Source: Condylostoma magnum
Taxonomy: Eukaryota; Ciliophora; Heterotrichea; Heterotrichida; Condylostomatidae
Direction: 5' to 3'
Length of the DNA: 22,012 nt
NCBI GenBank assembly: GCA_920105805.1
Contig: CAKKTI010000370.1
Location: forward strand, 1-22,012
The position numbers and the translations under genes were made by a program. Below, piece by piece: positions 1 to 9,727 of the stretch. The notes below the pieces were generated by a model, which saw only the letters and a list, made by a program, of their open reading frames with translations, searched no databases and was not told where the DNA came from. The first letter of the stretch is position 1. Each line of letters begins with the position of its first letter.

Positions 1-3000
1 CTCGCAAGTTTTACACAAAGGATTACATTACATACACTTATTCGCTTATAAAATCCTACCATCATCACAGCTAGTACATAAACTTGCAGCTCCACCACAA
101 GTCTTGCAATTATCACTACAAGGAAGACACTCATTTCCTTGTAAAAAGTATCCAGGAAGGCAAGACTGGCAATTATAAGAGGCGTCGACACAGCTACTGC
201 ATCCTTCTACACAACTAGCACACTAAGTTCCAGATACAAAGAACTACTCCGGACAACTAGTGCATATGTCTACAGCCCCGGAGCAAGTTTAGCAAGGAGG
301 CTCACAGGGAATACACTCTCCATTTATATACACAAGTCCAGCCTCACATGAAGTACATGCATTTATATCTCCAAAGCAGGTTTCACAAGGTGATACACAT
401 TCTATGCATGTACCTGCTGAGTCCGGAGTTTAGGTTGTCCCATATGGGCATTCAGGAACGTTCTAGCAAGTGCCAGCATCTGTTAAGTTCTACCCTGATG
501 GGCACATTGTGCAGAAATCTATCAGATCTGAGCATTCGAGGCAGGCTGCTGAGCATTTACTGCAAGAATTAGGCTCATTAAATGTACGTGTATAGCCAGA
601 AGGACATTTACTAAGACACTAGCCCTGATGAAGTATAAGCCCATCGTCACAACTTGTGCAATTGTCTATAGTACTTAGACATGTTTTACAGTTAGAAAAG
701 CAGTCTATACATATGCTGCCTGAAGTTGCAGTTGAGGTCTATCCTGCGGGGCATTCCTCAATACATTTCCCTTGACTTAAGTAACTACCTCTGGGACATC
801 TAATACAATTTGTCGTGGTAAGTGAGCAATATTAACAGTTTGTACTGCAATCTAAACATACATTGTTATCTTCAACAGTTGTTCCTACTGGACATGATGT
901 AATACATTCATTGTTATATAGTTTTAATCCTACTGGACATTCAATACAGAAGCCAGCACTTTCTTCGCATTCCTTACAATTTGAACTACATTTATAGCAT
1001 AGAAGTCCATCTCTATATGTACCAGTTGGGCATTCGTTGGAGCATTCACCGTTGTATAGTAGAAGTTATATATTTCCTACTGCACTCGCTTAACATGAAC
1101 TACAGTAAACTAAAGAATCACAAGTACTACAAGGATATACACAATCTTAGCACTCGGTTGCTTCTCTGAACTATCCATATGGACATCCTGAAGAAGGCAT
1201 GCACATTCCATTGTCGTAATTACATTTTTCTAAATTACATACAACATCACAATCATTATTAAAGAGTAATGCTTAAGTACAACCATCCGCACATAAAGGC
1301 TCACAAATTCCTAATCTAGACTCATAACCCTGCGGACACTAATCCATACATTCCTAAGAATACAACGATTTTCCTCCTGTACACATAGTGCATGTGATTG
1401 GAGACTCCTCACATTTTAAACATGGAGACTCACAAGGTACACACTCATCATTTATCAAAACAGAAATTTCACTAGGACAACTTTCCACACAAGCTTCTTT
1501 ATACAAAAATCCCTCAGAACACTTAGTGCATTGATAACTCTCACCATCACACTCTTCACATAGTCCAGTGCATGGTTAACATTTCTTAGGAAAGTTAGAC
1601 GTAGTAGTGAAACCAGGCTCACATTAATCTAAGCATTTTCCATTCTACAATACCTCAGTATCAGCACAGCTGGCACAAGTGCTATATGTCCCAACACATG
1701 TTTTACAATTAACACTACAATCCTAACAATAACTCCCTACAGAACTGTCTAAACTGGTAACAGAAACAGTTGATCCTACAGGGCAACTGTTAATACATTC
1801 TCCATTATATAAAAACTTATCCTAATCACATCCTGTGCATATATTTACATCCCCTGCACATTTATTACAAGAAGATTTACAATCTAAGCAAAAGACACCA
1901 GATATCATTGTCTTAGCAGGACACTCTTCTACACATGTGTTGTTGTATAAGTACATTAACTAGCCACTATTATCCCCTCCTATTATTGTAGAGCAGGATG
2001 TACAACGCGCTGGGGATGTACAATTGCCGCAAGGATAGGTGCAAGGGATACATTTAAGATCTTCATAATATTAGCCCGCAGGACATTATCCAGAGTGAGA
2101 GCATGCTTCATTATCACTGTTGCAAGCAACTACATTACACACTTCATCACAAATTCCATTATTAAGTAAGGAGTTTGTACAACCTTCTACACAGTTTGTG
2201 TCTGGAGGAATTTCCTAACAAAATCCTTGGTTGCTGAAATAGCCGTTAGGACATTCATCCATACAAGAATTTTAAAATACCACTTTGCCAGATTGGCATA
2301 CTAGGCATTGAGTATCATTGCATTACACACATCCATCTTCACATTCAATACATATATTACCAGCTAAATAAGTTCCAAGAGGACATTGAGATATACATTT
2401 TCCATCATTCAAATACCTAAAATCACTGTTTTCATCACAAGTTGTACATGTAGTAATCGAATCTTTGCATGTCAAACAATTTGAGGAGCATTCTTAGCAT
2501 ACATTTGAAGTAGTTGGAGTTAAAGTAAACCCGGGAGTGCAAGCTTACATACATTCAGCAACATTCCCCAAAACAAATAGCACCTTTTCGTCTTCACAAC
2601 TAGTGCAAGTATGTATGCTACTTCTGCATGTCTTACAGTTATCAGAACAATCTAAGCACTAATTTGCTTACTAAATAGTAATATCAGCCGGACAAGCATT
2701 TAAGCACTGATTATTATACAAAAGTTTCCCATTTTCACATGCAATACAAGTTGATTGGATTCCTTAGCACTCTTAACATCTAGAATCGCAGTCTTCACAT
2801 ATAAGTCCATTTTTAACAGTTCCACTTGGACAAGTTTCATAGCATTCACCATCATACAGCAATTTATCACCAGCTTACAAACACGCAGTACAGTAGTTTT
2901 CACTAATACAGTTGCTACAGTTTCCCGAGCACTGTATACACTCATTTCCTTTCTAATAATACCCATCTGAGCAAACAGTAGGACCTTGTATGCACTTTCC

Positions 3001-4551
3001 ATTATCATAACTGCAAGCAGGGACATTGCATACCTAGTCACAGGAAGAATTAATAAGCATTCCATCACTACATCCCGGGGCACACTCAGCGGGTTCAGGA
3101 ATCAAAACACATTATCCCTAAGATGGCATATATCCTTGTGGGCAAATGTCCAGACAGGTAGAATTATACAAATATGTATTAGACTTACACGAAGTACAAG
3201 TTGAAGAGGTACCAGAGCAAGTCAAACATACCTCATCACATGCTTAGCATATATTTCCGGCTTTTACAGTACGTCCTGGACAATCGTCTAGACACTAATT
3301 ATAATACAAAAACAACCCTTCCTTACAACCAGTACAGTTTGACTAACTTGTTTCACAAGTCCCACATAAAGATGAGCATTTTGTGCAGTAAGTGTCGTTG
3401 TCATAGCTACCATCAGGACATGTAGTATAGCATTGTCCCTAGTACAGTTTCTTGCTATCATGGCATGAAAGGCAAAAATCAGAGGTACCAAGACATGTTT
3501 TACATCCTACTTAGCATGGCTCACACTCCCAGTTAGAATAAACATGACTTCCAAAAGGACACTCACTTTCACATTTATTTTGATATAAATAAAGCCCAGG
3601 ATTACATGAGGTGCAGTGATCATTTGAGTCACTACACGTTTTACAATTAGAATCGCAGAAAGGACAATTAAAGCCTACTTAATAAGAGCCATCTGGACAG
3701 TTTTCTACACAGGATGTTTTGTAGAGTAAATAGTCCCCTATACAAGACTGGCATATATTTGTAGCCATAGTGCAGGTTTCACAGTTAGCACTGCAAGGTT
3801 TACACGTTTTATATCCCGGAACAGTTCCATTAGGACAAGTTTCGTAACATGTGTTTTAGTAATACAAAAAGCCATCAATACAACTTAAACATTTACCAGT
3901 ATTCTCTGTGCAAGTATTACACGGTTAGTCACATCTCTCACATACTGTGCCATTGTCTATATATTTAAAATCTAGCGGACAACTCCCAACACAGGTACTA
4001 TTCAGTAGTCTTTCCTCATCAATACAGGAAGTACACTAATCTGATTCCACTTCACATGTAACACATCCATTTGTACATCTATCACACTCATTTGTTACAA
4101 GATTTTTTAACTATCCATCTGGACAGTTCACTAGACATTCATTTCCTAGTAAGAAACCTTATTTACCTGCATTTTCTCCTGAGGTAAATCTATCACATGA
4201 GTTGCATTCAGTGTTACTTGTACAGGTCTTACAGGGATTTTTACAAGCAAAACAGTTTTCACCGTCACCCCAAAAGCCAGCTTTACATATATTATTACAG
4301 GCGTTGTCATACAGATAGGGATATGAGCTGTTTATATCGCATTCACTACACGTACTAGGCGTTGAAAAGCAATCAACACATGGAAATTCGCAAGGCATGC
4401 ATACTTTTTCTTATGTTTCTATATCATCCACAAAATATTGCTTACAGAACTCATTGCATTCACCATCATAGAAATAAGGAGTATTTGAGTTAGGCAAGCA
4501 AGATGTGCAGTTCTCTGGCACCGCCTCACATGTTTAACAAGGCTCAGTGCA
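1..4551 (-). repeat. furin-like / growth-factor-receptor cysteine-rich repeat array (protein level)
   Basis: About 1,500 residues of tandem units of roughly 45-50 residues, so about thirty copies. Each follows the scheme C..C....C..C.....C..C..G..L....C...CP.G. Examples visible by translation are CVEGCSSC, CPSGYTRTF and CKAGFWGDGENC. The units match the SMART FU / GFR cysteine-rich type by pattern; copy number is estimated from length. Divergence between units is high at DNA level, so this is an old array rather than a recent tandem duplication. In the plus-strand text the array shows as recurring 'aca' and 'gca' triplets, the reverse complements of TGT and TGC. Confidence 0.85.
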
Positions 4552-7470
4552 GGTGAAAGTGGTTAATTAATTGTTGGAAATATCAATCTTGTATATTCCT
4601 GTAAAGCTTTGTATTATCCAGCTGGTTGTTACTAATTAAGAGTTAGGATTAATCAGATCTGTTATTGTAAAATCAATCGTACCAGGGGCTGAAATTTCCG
4701 ATGCAAAGGCATTAGTAATAGTAATTCTTCGATTCTAAAGCTCAAATGAGAAACCAGGGTCAAATTTAGTTGAAGTTACTTATACATTTTCACCTAAGGT
4801 GAGCTGAGGTGGGATATCTATCTATAATACAGTGTTAACTGGGTGCGGGTTAATAGGAGTGTAACTAAATGAGTATGAACTAGTCTTGGTAATCCTGCTG
4901 TCCGATTAAACTATTAAAATTTCCTGTATAAGCCCTGCCTCGGTATTCTTTATAGTAAGTCCTGTTAGTTTATACTCAATAGCATAATCATCCCAAGTAA
5001 AGCTTTCTATAGTAAGAGTTTCAGTCTCTAGGGTTGTCTGCGGATTTATGAGTCCAGATATAGTGAATTCTAGTTCAGTCAATCTAGTAACTGTGTTTGA
5101 TTCTAATGTTAAAGTAACAATTAAGTTTTAGTCAAATGCTACATTGGCGCTTGTGATAGGTGATAATCCACTTACAGTTAAATTATCAGTAGTTTTTATT
5201 TAACTAGGTTTAGTAATGATGAAAGTTAAAGGACTTGGACTCTCGTTACTTACAATAACTGAAAAGGTGTAGTCACTTATTTTTCCGTTTTCAGATGAAG
5301 ATCTTGTTATATTTACTGAATTAAACGTGTTTATTTTAGTCATTGTTAGTTGTATTCCTGTACTTAACTGATCTATCTTGTCCCCAGTGTCATTCGTTGT
5401 AGAAATTATAAAAGAGCTAGTTGGTTTAGTGGAGTATGGATTAATTATATTACTTATTTCAAAGGCTAGCTAACCTGGATCAAATGACTACTCAAATCCA
5501 CCATTAACTTCAATACTATTTTCTGTACAAATACAGGAGAATTCACTTTCGCTGAAGTTTTGTATAGGTAAACAGCTTTATTAAGCATTTTCTATATTGT
5601 TTATTCGAATCTATGATGGAAAATCTACTTTAACCTTTCCTCCTTTGGGAATTTTGTTACTTGTTTCAATTGTGAATCTGTATACTGTTATAGCACCTGT
5701 TACTAAAGACGCTGTTGTTATTTAAGCACTAGTTAAGGGGTTGGGAGATGCTTATACTGTAATACCTTGAGAGATTCCGTCAATTCTGTATGTTTAATCT
5801 TAAGTTGGATGTGTGTATATTTAAAATGATTAAGTTTCTCGGGTTGTTAGAGGGTTTGTAATTCCATTAATAGAAAATTTTATCAACCCACCTTAGTAAT
5901 TATCAGGGAAGCACTCAGAGACTATAAGAATCTTGCCTATTATCTCGCACTGACTTGTAGAAAGAATACCAGAGTTGATTTCATCGCAGTTGCCTTTTGC
6001 TCTTGGAGGAGCTGCTATGGTGTTAGGTATTACAATAGTAATCATGCCTTCCATAGGAGTAGGGTTAGTAGTAATAAACTCAAAAGTAAATTTAGATTCT
6101 TAGCCTACAAATGGATTGTCTAGTAAAACAATTTCAAATCCAGAATTAGATGTTATTTATCCGGGAGTCGATGTTAGTCTTCCTCCTGTAGCCGTGTCAA
6201 TAGCACTTAAATCTCCTTATCTGGTTGTAACTGTAAATTGATCCGAGGGTTAAGTGCTTCCTGGATTTTTAAAGTTTACAAAATCTATAAAAATCCAGGA
6301 TTCAAAGGCATATTCTGTAAACCCGTCATAGATTCTGATAGTCCTATCGAGTATTTCGAATCTGATATTCTCTTCAATTCCAAAGCTTCCAATAACTTAT
6401 AGATTCTAACTAAATTCTATTTGCTAAGGAACAACGACATCGATAATGCAGCCTGTGTATAGAGGATTTTTTATTTAAAAACTCAGTCCAACCTTAGTAT
6501 CCATATTAACTTCTGTTGTATCCTGTTAAAACAACGAATTATCATCAATACTCATAGAATTAGGTTCAGTTGCCTAAATCGAGATTCCTGAAGACAACTA
6601 CTGCACAGCTCCTCCTCCAATAACTCCAACTTCAACCTTAAAATTAGTGATAGGTGTTTTATTAGGAGGATTTAAAATCAGTCCAACTGTAAACACCAAA
6701 TCCTCATCAGTCTCGTTTAGCACCCCATCAATAGTTAGCTCCCTAGTTTAACTATCGTAATTACAAAATAAAATACTCTTTAAATTCTCACTAACTCTTG
6801 CACAAAGCGGCTAGCCTTCGATTAATTACTTTAGCTCATCATCAGCAGCTCCAATTGCCTAGTTCCAATAAGGAAATGTGATGGTTATTCCTAAGCCTGT
6901 CGGTATTACATTAGACAGGCTAATAGTGAAGGTCCATGTTGCCTTAGACCCTATAATTTAAGAGTTTGTCTCAATACTAACAGATGTTAGATCAATAGGC
7001 TTTGACTATACCGACAGCAAAGGATTCGATGAGGTTGAGTCTATAACACCGTTAGTAGTCGGGTTAATAGAAGAGATCTCTATAGAATTAGTCGGTTCCC
7101 CAGTGTTAGGGTTAGTCACATTGTTTAGTATAAAATCAAGGTTTCTAAATTGACTAGAGGTAATCGTTTCACTAAGCCCGTTGAAAATCGTGACTGTGTT
7201 GCCATTTATCTCACAATAAGCTGTAGATTAGTTGAAAAAACCCTTGAAATCACAGTCGTCAGGAGTTGCAGTTGAAATATCGATGGCGGCTGGGAAAATA
7301 ATTCTAAATTAGGAATTAGCCGGTGTACTTGAAGCCGGGACAAAAGTTAGCTCGTAGGTTGCTTGGGCTCCCACGGACTCTGGTGAAAATTCTAATGAAA
7401 CAGATTTAAAATCGGCACCTGTATAAACGTTACTTTTAACACTTATGATAAGTAAAACAAGTTCGAACAT
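1..7470 (-). CDS. giant secreted/surface protein: beta-sandwich repeats plus furin-like cysteine-rich array (C-terminus outside window)
   Basis: One uninterrupted frame of 2,490 codons, read with UAA/UAG as Gln, starts at 7470 and runs off the left edge. The start is chosen because the first residues, MFELVLLIISVKSN, form a good signal peptide. Residues about 16-970 are repeated beta-rich units with recurring patterns such as FTI...IP.G..I.I.FP (near 7300, 6900 and 5650) and an aromatic-poor ...NP.(S/T)... motif (near 7110 and 4660). From residue about 973 onward the protein is a dense CxxC array of furin-like type. No intron or frame change is needed. I checked the sequence line by line and found no in-frame UGA; Trp is written TGG at every place I saw it. 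A membrane anchor may lie beyond the window. Function is unknown; extracellular structural or recognition role is inferred from architecture. Surface location is likely, the family name is not known. Confidence 0.88.
4552..7420 (-). other. beta-sandwich-like repeat domain region of the same protein
   Basis: Residues about 17-972 of the giant gene. The segment is rich in S, T, I, V and N and poor in cysteine. It alternates two recognisable phrases: an aromatic-x-FTI strand followed by IP.G and a strand ending in FP, then a NTVTI...LDFIL-type strand followed by NP.(T/S). Unit length looks like 110-120 residues, giving about eight units; this count is an estimate. The pattern resembles Ig/cadherin-like extracellular repeats common in large ciliate and bacterial surface proteins, but I cannot assign a named family. 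Confidence 0.55.
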
Positions 7471-7473
7471 TTT

Positions 7474-8445
7474 TTATGAAATATGGTTATCTACTACAAA
7501 CAATCCCTTCATTTTAAGGCTTTCTAGAAGCTCCTGACTTGGACGTATATTAGAGGAGGACTGGCGGCTTGGGGTTATATTTGCTGAGTATGAGGCAAGG
7601 TTCTGGAAAGAAGAGCTCATAGGGCTTAGAGACTTATAAGTGTTAGAGAAGTTTTCTTATGTTTGCTGCATTTAGCGATTCCTGCGTTCTATTAAAGAGC
7701 CCAGGACTATGCTTTCCACTTCTCCTGGTAAATTTTTAGGAAAGTAAGCATTGCGGTCTGGGTTCTTGGGGGGAAGATTGGAGAAGTTTGAATGGGTTCG
7801 AGTTGGAGTGGTGTAGGATGTTCTTGGTCGCTGATTTTAGGCTTGTTGGATTTTTGGTTATAAAGGTTTATTGAAATTTCAGGTGTGTAGGTCGCTATAG
7901 TGGAGTTCAGAGTCCTCATCTTCTTGTTTTTATTAGGGAATTTGAAGATTAGGTTTGTTGGAGGCTTGGGATTCAAGGGTTTATAGTCTTCTTGTTATTT
8001 CAAGCAGTTTTTAATCTATGGTTTTGTCTGCTTGTTGTACTGAAGTGTCTAATTTCTGCTCTAGGTGTTGGAGTTGGGTTTAGATTTGAGTGAGCTTGTT
8101 TTAATTGCTTTAGGCTTTTTGGCTTACTTACTGATATTGATTATCGTTTAGGAGTTATTGTTGGAATTCAATTTTTAGTTGTTGGATTTCTTGTCTTACG
8201 ATTTATATAGAATCTGAAGAAACTTAATCTTTTATATAGCCTACTTACTTTATTAAATCTTATATATCATCTTTTATTAGAATTTAATTTGTTTCTAATA
8301 CACTAATTCTGTCGGCTTATCTTTGTTAAGTCTTATATAGTTCTTTTATTATCATTGTTTAGGAATCTTAGTTATTTCTTTCATTAGAAAACTGGGATGA
8401 GGTTATTTACTAATCCATTTACTTAATTATCTAGAATTTATACAT
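7474..8445 (-). CDS. Q-rich coiled-coil protein, function unknown
   Basis: A 323-residue frame, in the same frame as the downstream giant gene. Residues about 35-170 are a strong coiled coil with heptad-like L/I spacing and many Q, E and K (for example QEIQQLKIEFQQQLL and LLEITRRLQTLE). The C-terminal third is disordered and S/P/Q-rich. One in-frame UGA (near 7890) reads as Trp in HTWNFN. The chosen start is the ATG at 8445; 8418 is a second option, and an ATG at 8570 joined by a possible 65-base intron is a third. There is no UGA before the neighbouring ATG at 7470. I therefore place the end at the UAA at 7476-7474, which requires UAA to act as a stop. If UAA can only mean Gln, this would be the N-terminus of a fusion with the giant gene. 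That is less likely because a signal peptide begins right after it. No family is recognised; a cytoplasmic or cytoskeletal role would be a guess. Confidence 0.6.
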
Positions 8446-8629
8446 TTTCAAATGCAATTAGTTCAATGATTTAACTCCCTAATAAATTATATATAAAGGT
8501 AAGTAATTTCTATAATTCTATACTGTATATTGAATATACTCACATAAATAGCTATAGAGTTTTTATCCATATAAGGAAAATCTAAAGTACTATCCCTCCT
8601 CCTTTCTAATAAAAGTAATTATAAATAAA
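8446..8629. promoter_or_regulatory. divergent intergenic region between the coiled-coil gene (-) and the membrane-protein gene (+)
   Basis: A 184-base AT-rich spacer between two divergent starts, so it should hold both promoters and short 5' UTRs. TATA-like AT runs occur (for example 8487-8497), but no element can be assigned with confidence. Similar in size to the 173-base spacer at the other divergent pair in this window. Confidence 0.35.
8479..8543 (-). other. possible 65-base intron in the 5' end of the coiled-coil gene
   Basis: On the minus strand the segment begins GTGAGT and ends TTTATTAG. Removing it joins an ATG at 8570 (MDKNSIAIY) to the coiled-coil frame at 8478 in phase. The alternative, an unspliced start at 8445, needs no intron. 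The sequence alone does not decide; RNA evidence would. Confidence 0.2.
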
Positions 8630-9385
8630 ATGATGGGTGATATTCTTATTCCTGTTGGACAAGACCATAATTCCAGGGATCATTCAGATGTGGAAGATAT
8701 GGTTCGTAAAATAATCCCAGATTACTCTAGTGATAAGCTGAAATCATATGCTAAATACGCTCTTTTAGTAATCAAAACTGAAATAGCTGTAAGCGATATA
8801 AGATAAAGCTTATTCTGAACCTCTCTATTAGAATTAGGATTAATAGTAGCTTCTTTAGTACTGCTTCTATTTCACGGATAATTTTAAATTTTACTGCATT
8901 TAGGACATGTTATAAGACCATTGTTTGCTTACCGATTAATTTAACATATGCCAAGATCCCATGAAATATATGAAAGTTTGCCTGATAATTGAATGGATTA
9001 ATATGAATAAGCTGCTGATATGTTGTTTACTTCTCTTAGATTTTAGACTGATTATTTAAGTAAGTATTTAATTATTACTGGATGTGCAGCTGTTTTAGAT
9101 TTGTTAGGCATGTTGATTGATTTAGGCGGGTTATCAGATACATATGATCTATATTATAGCTTAGTAGCTTGGCTATTTCTAGCATTGAACAGTTTTGTTA
9201 TTTTTTGGTATTAAACTTTATAATACTCATTTCCTCCTGAAATTTTCCATAATCTTAATGTCATTATGCGAGGGACATTAGAATAAAGTATAACTATTGT
9301 TCAACAATACGCCCGGGGCTTAGCATCTCCTCAGGAAAATCATTAGTTTATTAACCTTTTTAGTGAATTTATTGTTTTTGAATGA
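8630..9385 (+). CDS. unknown four-helix membrane protein with UGA(Trp) codons
   Basis: A 251-residue frame from ATG 8630 (a second ATG follows at once at 8633) to UGA at 9383-9385. Two internal UGA codons read well as Trp, in FWTSLLE (near residue 63) and PDNWMDQYEQ (near residue 125); UGG is also used for Trp. Several UAA/UAG codons read as Gln. Hydrophobic segments lie near residues 62-83, 88-104 (weaker), 145-166 and 178-197, giving three to four membrane helices with a soluble N-terminus of about 60 residues and a soluble C-terminus. No cysteine motif, signal peptide or enzyme signature is seen and I recognise no family. It is divergent from the coiled-coil gene and convergent with the laminin-G gene. 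Downstream of 9385 the frame loses protein character, which supports UGA as stop here. Confidence 0.72.
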
Positions 9386-9727
9386 ATATAACAATAATAT
9401 TGCAATACCATTTTGACCAAAAATGCATTATAAATGCTTTATTTTCCTTTGTAAATCTTGATCCTAATGGACTACTTCTAGTGTATTTAAATAAGAATAA
9501 AGTTGCTCTTTGTATATTATGTTATATAATTATTAACTACAGCTATTACATTAAAATTTTTAATCTGTTGAATAAATTTGGTTATTTTTATGAATATTAA
9601 GACCTAGAAACTTTTATATGTAGTAATGTAAATATATCTGAAAGAATAATTCTATTCGAAAACTATTTTATACAATTAACAGATTAATACAAAAGACGTA
9701 ACAGTAATTTAACGTAATATCTTTTAA
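9386..9727. other. convergent intergenic spacer, AT-rich, nothing recognised
   Basis: Very AT-rich stretch between the 3' ends of two convergent genes. It contains no UGA in any minus-strand frame (no 'tca' on the plus strand), which is why the end of the minus-strand gene is hard to fix. Short ORFs here read as low-complexity and look like noise. No RNA gene or repeat seen. Confidence 0.5.

Noticed and set aside
2700-3083. 127-residue standard-code ORF on the minus strand
   Set aside because: It lies one frame off the cysteine-rich gene; the true frame through the same bases gives the regular CxxC repeat pattern.
1-4551. CRISPR array or DNA satellite suggested by recurring short words
   Set aside because: The recurrence is at protein level (Cys codons at fixed spacing); there are no identical direct repeats with unique spacers.
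7707-7976. 89-residue P/N/K-rich ORF on the minus strand
   Set aside because: It is a shadow of the coiled-coil gene, whose own frame is open on both sides and keeps its composition.
9382-9600. 72-residue plus-strand ORF after the membrane protein
   Set aside because: Low-complexity, AT-rich and in spacer DNA; it overlaps the stop of the preceding gene and has no recognisable feature.
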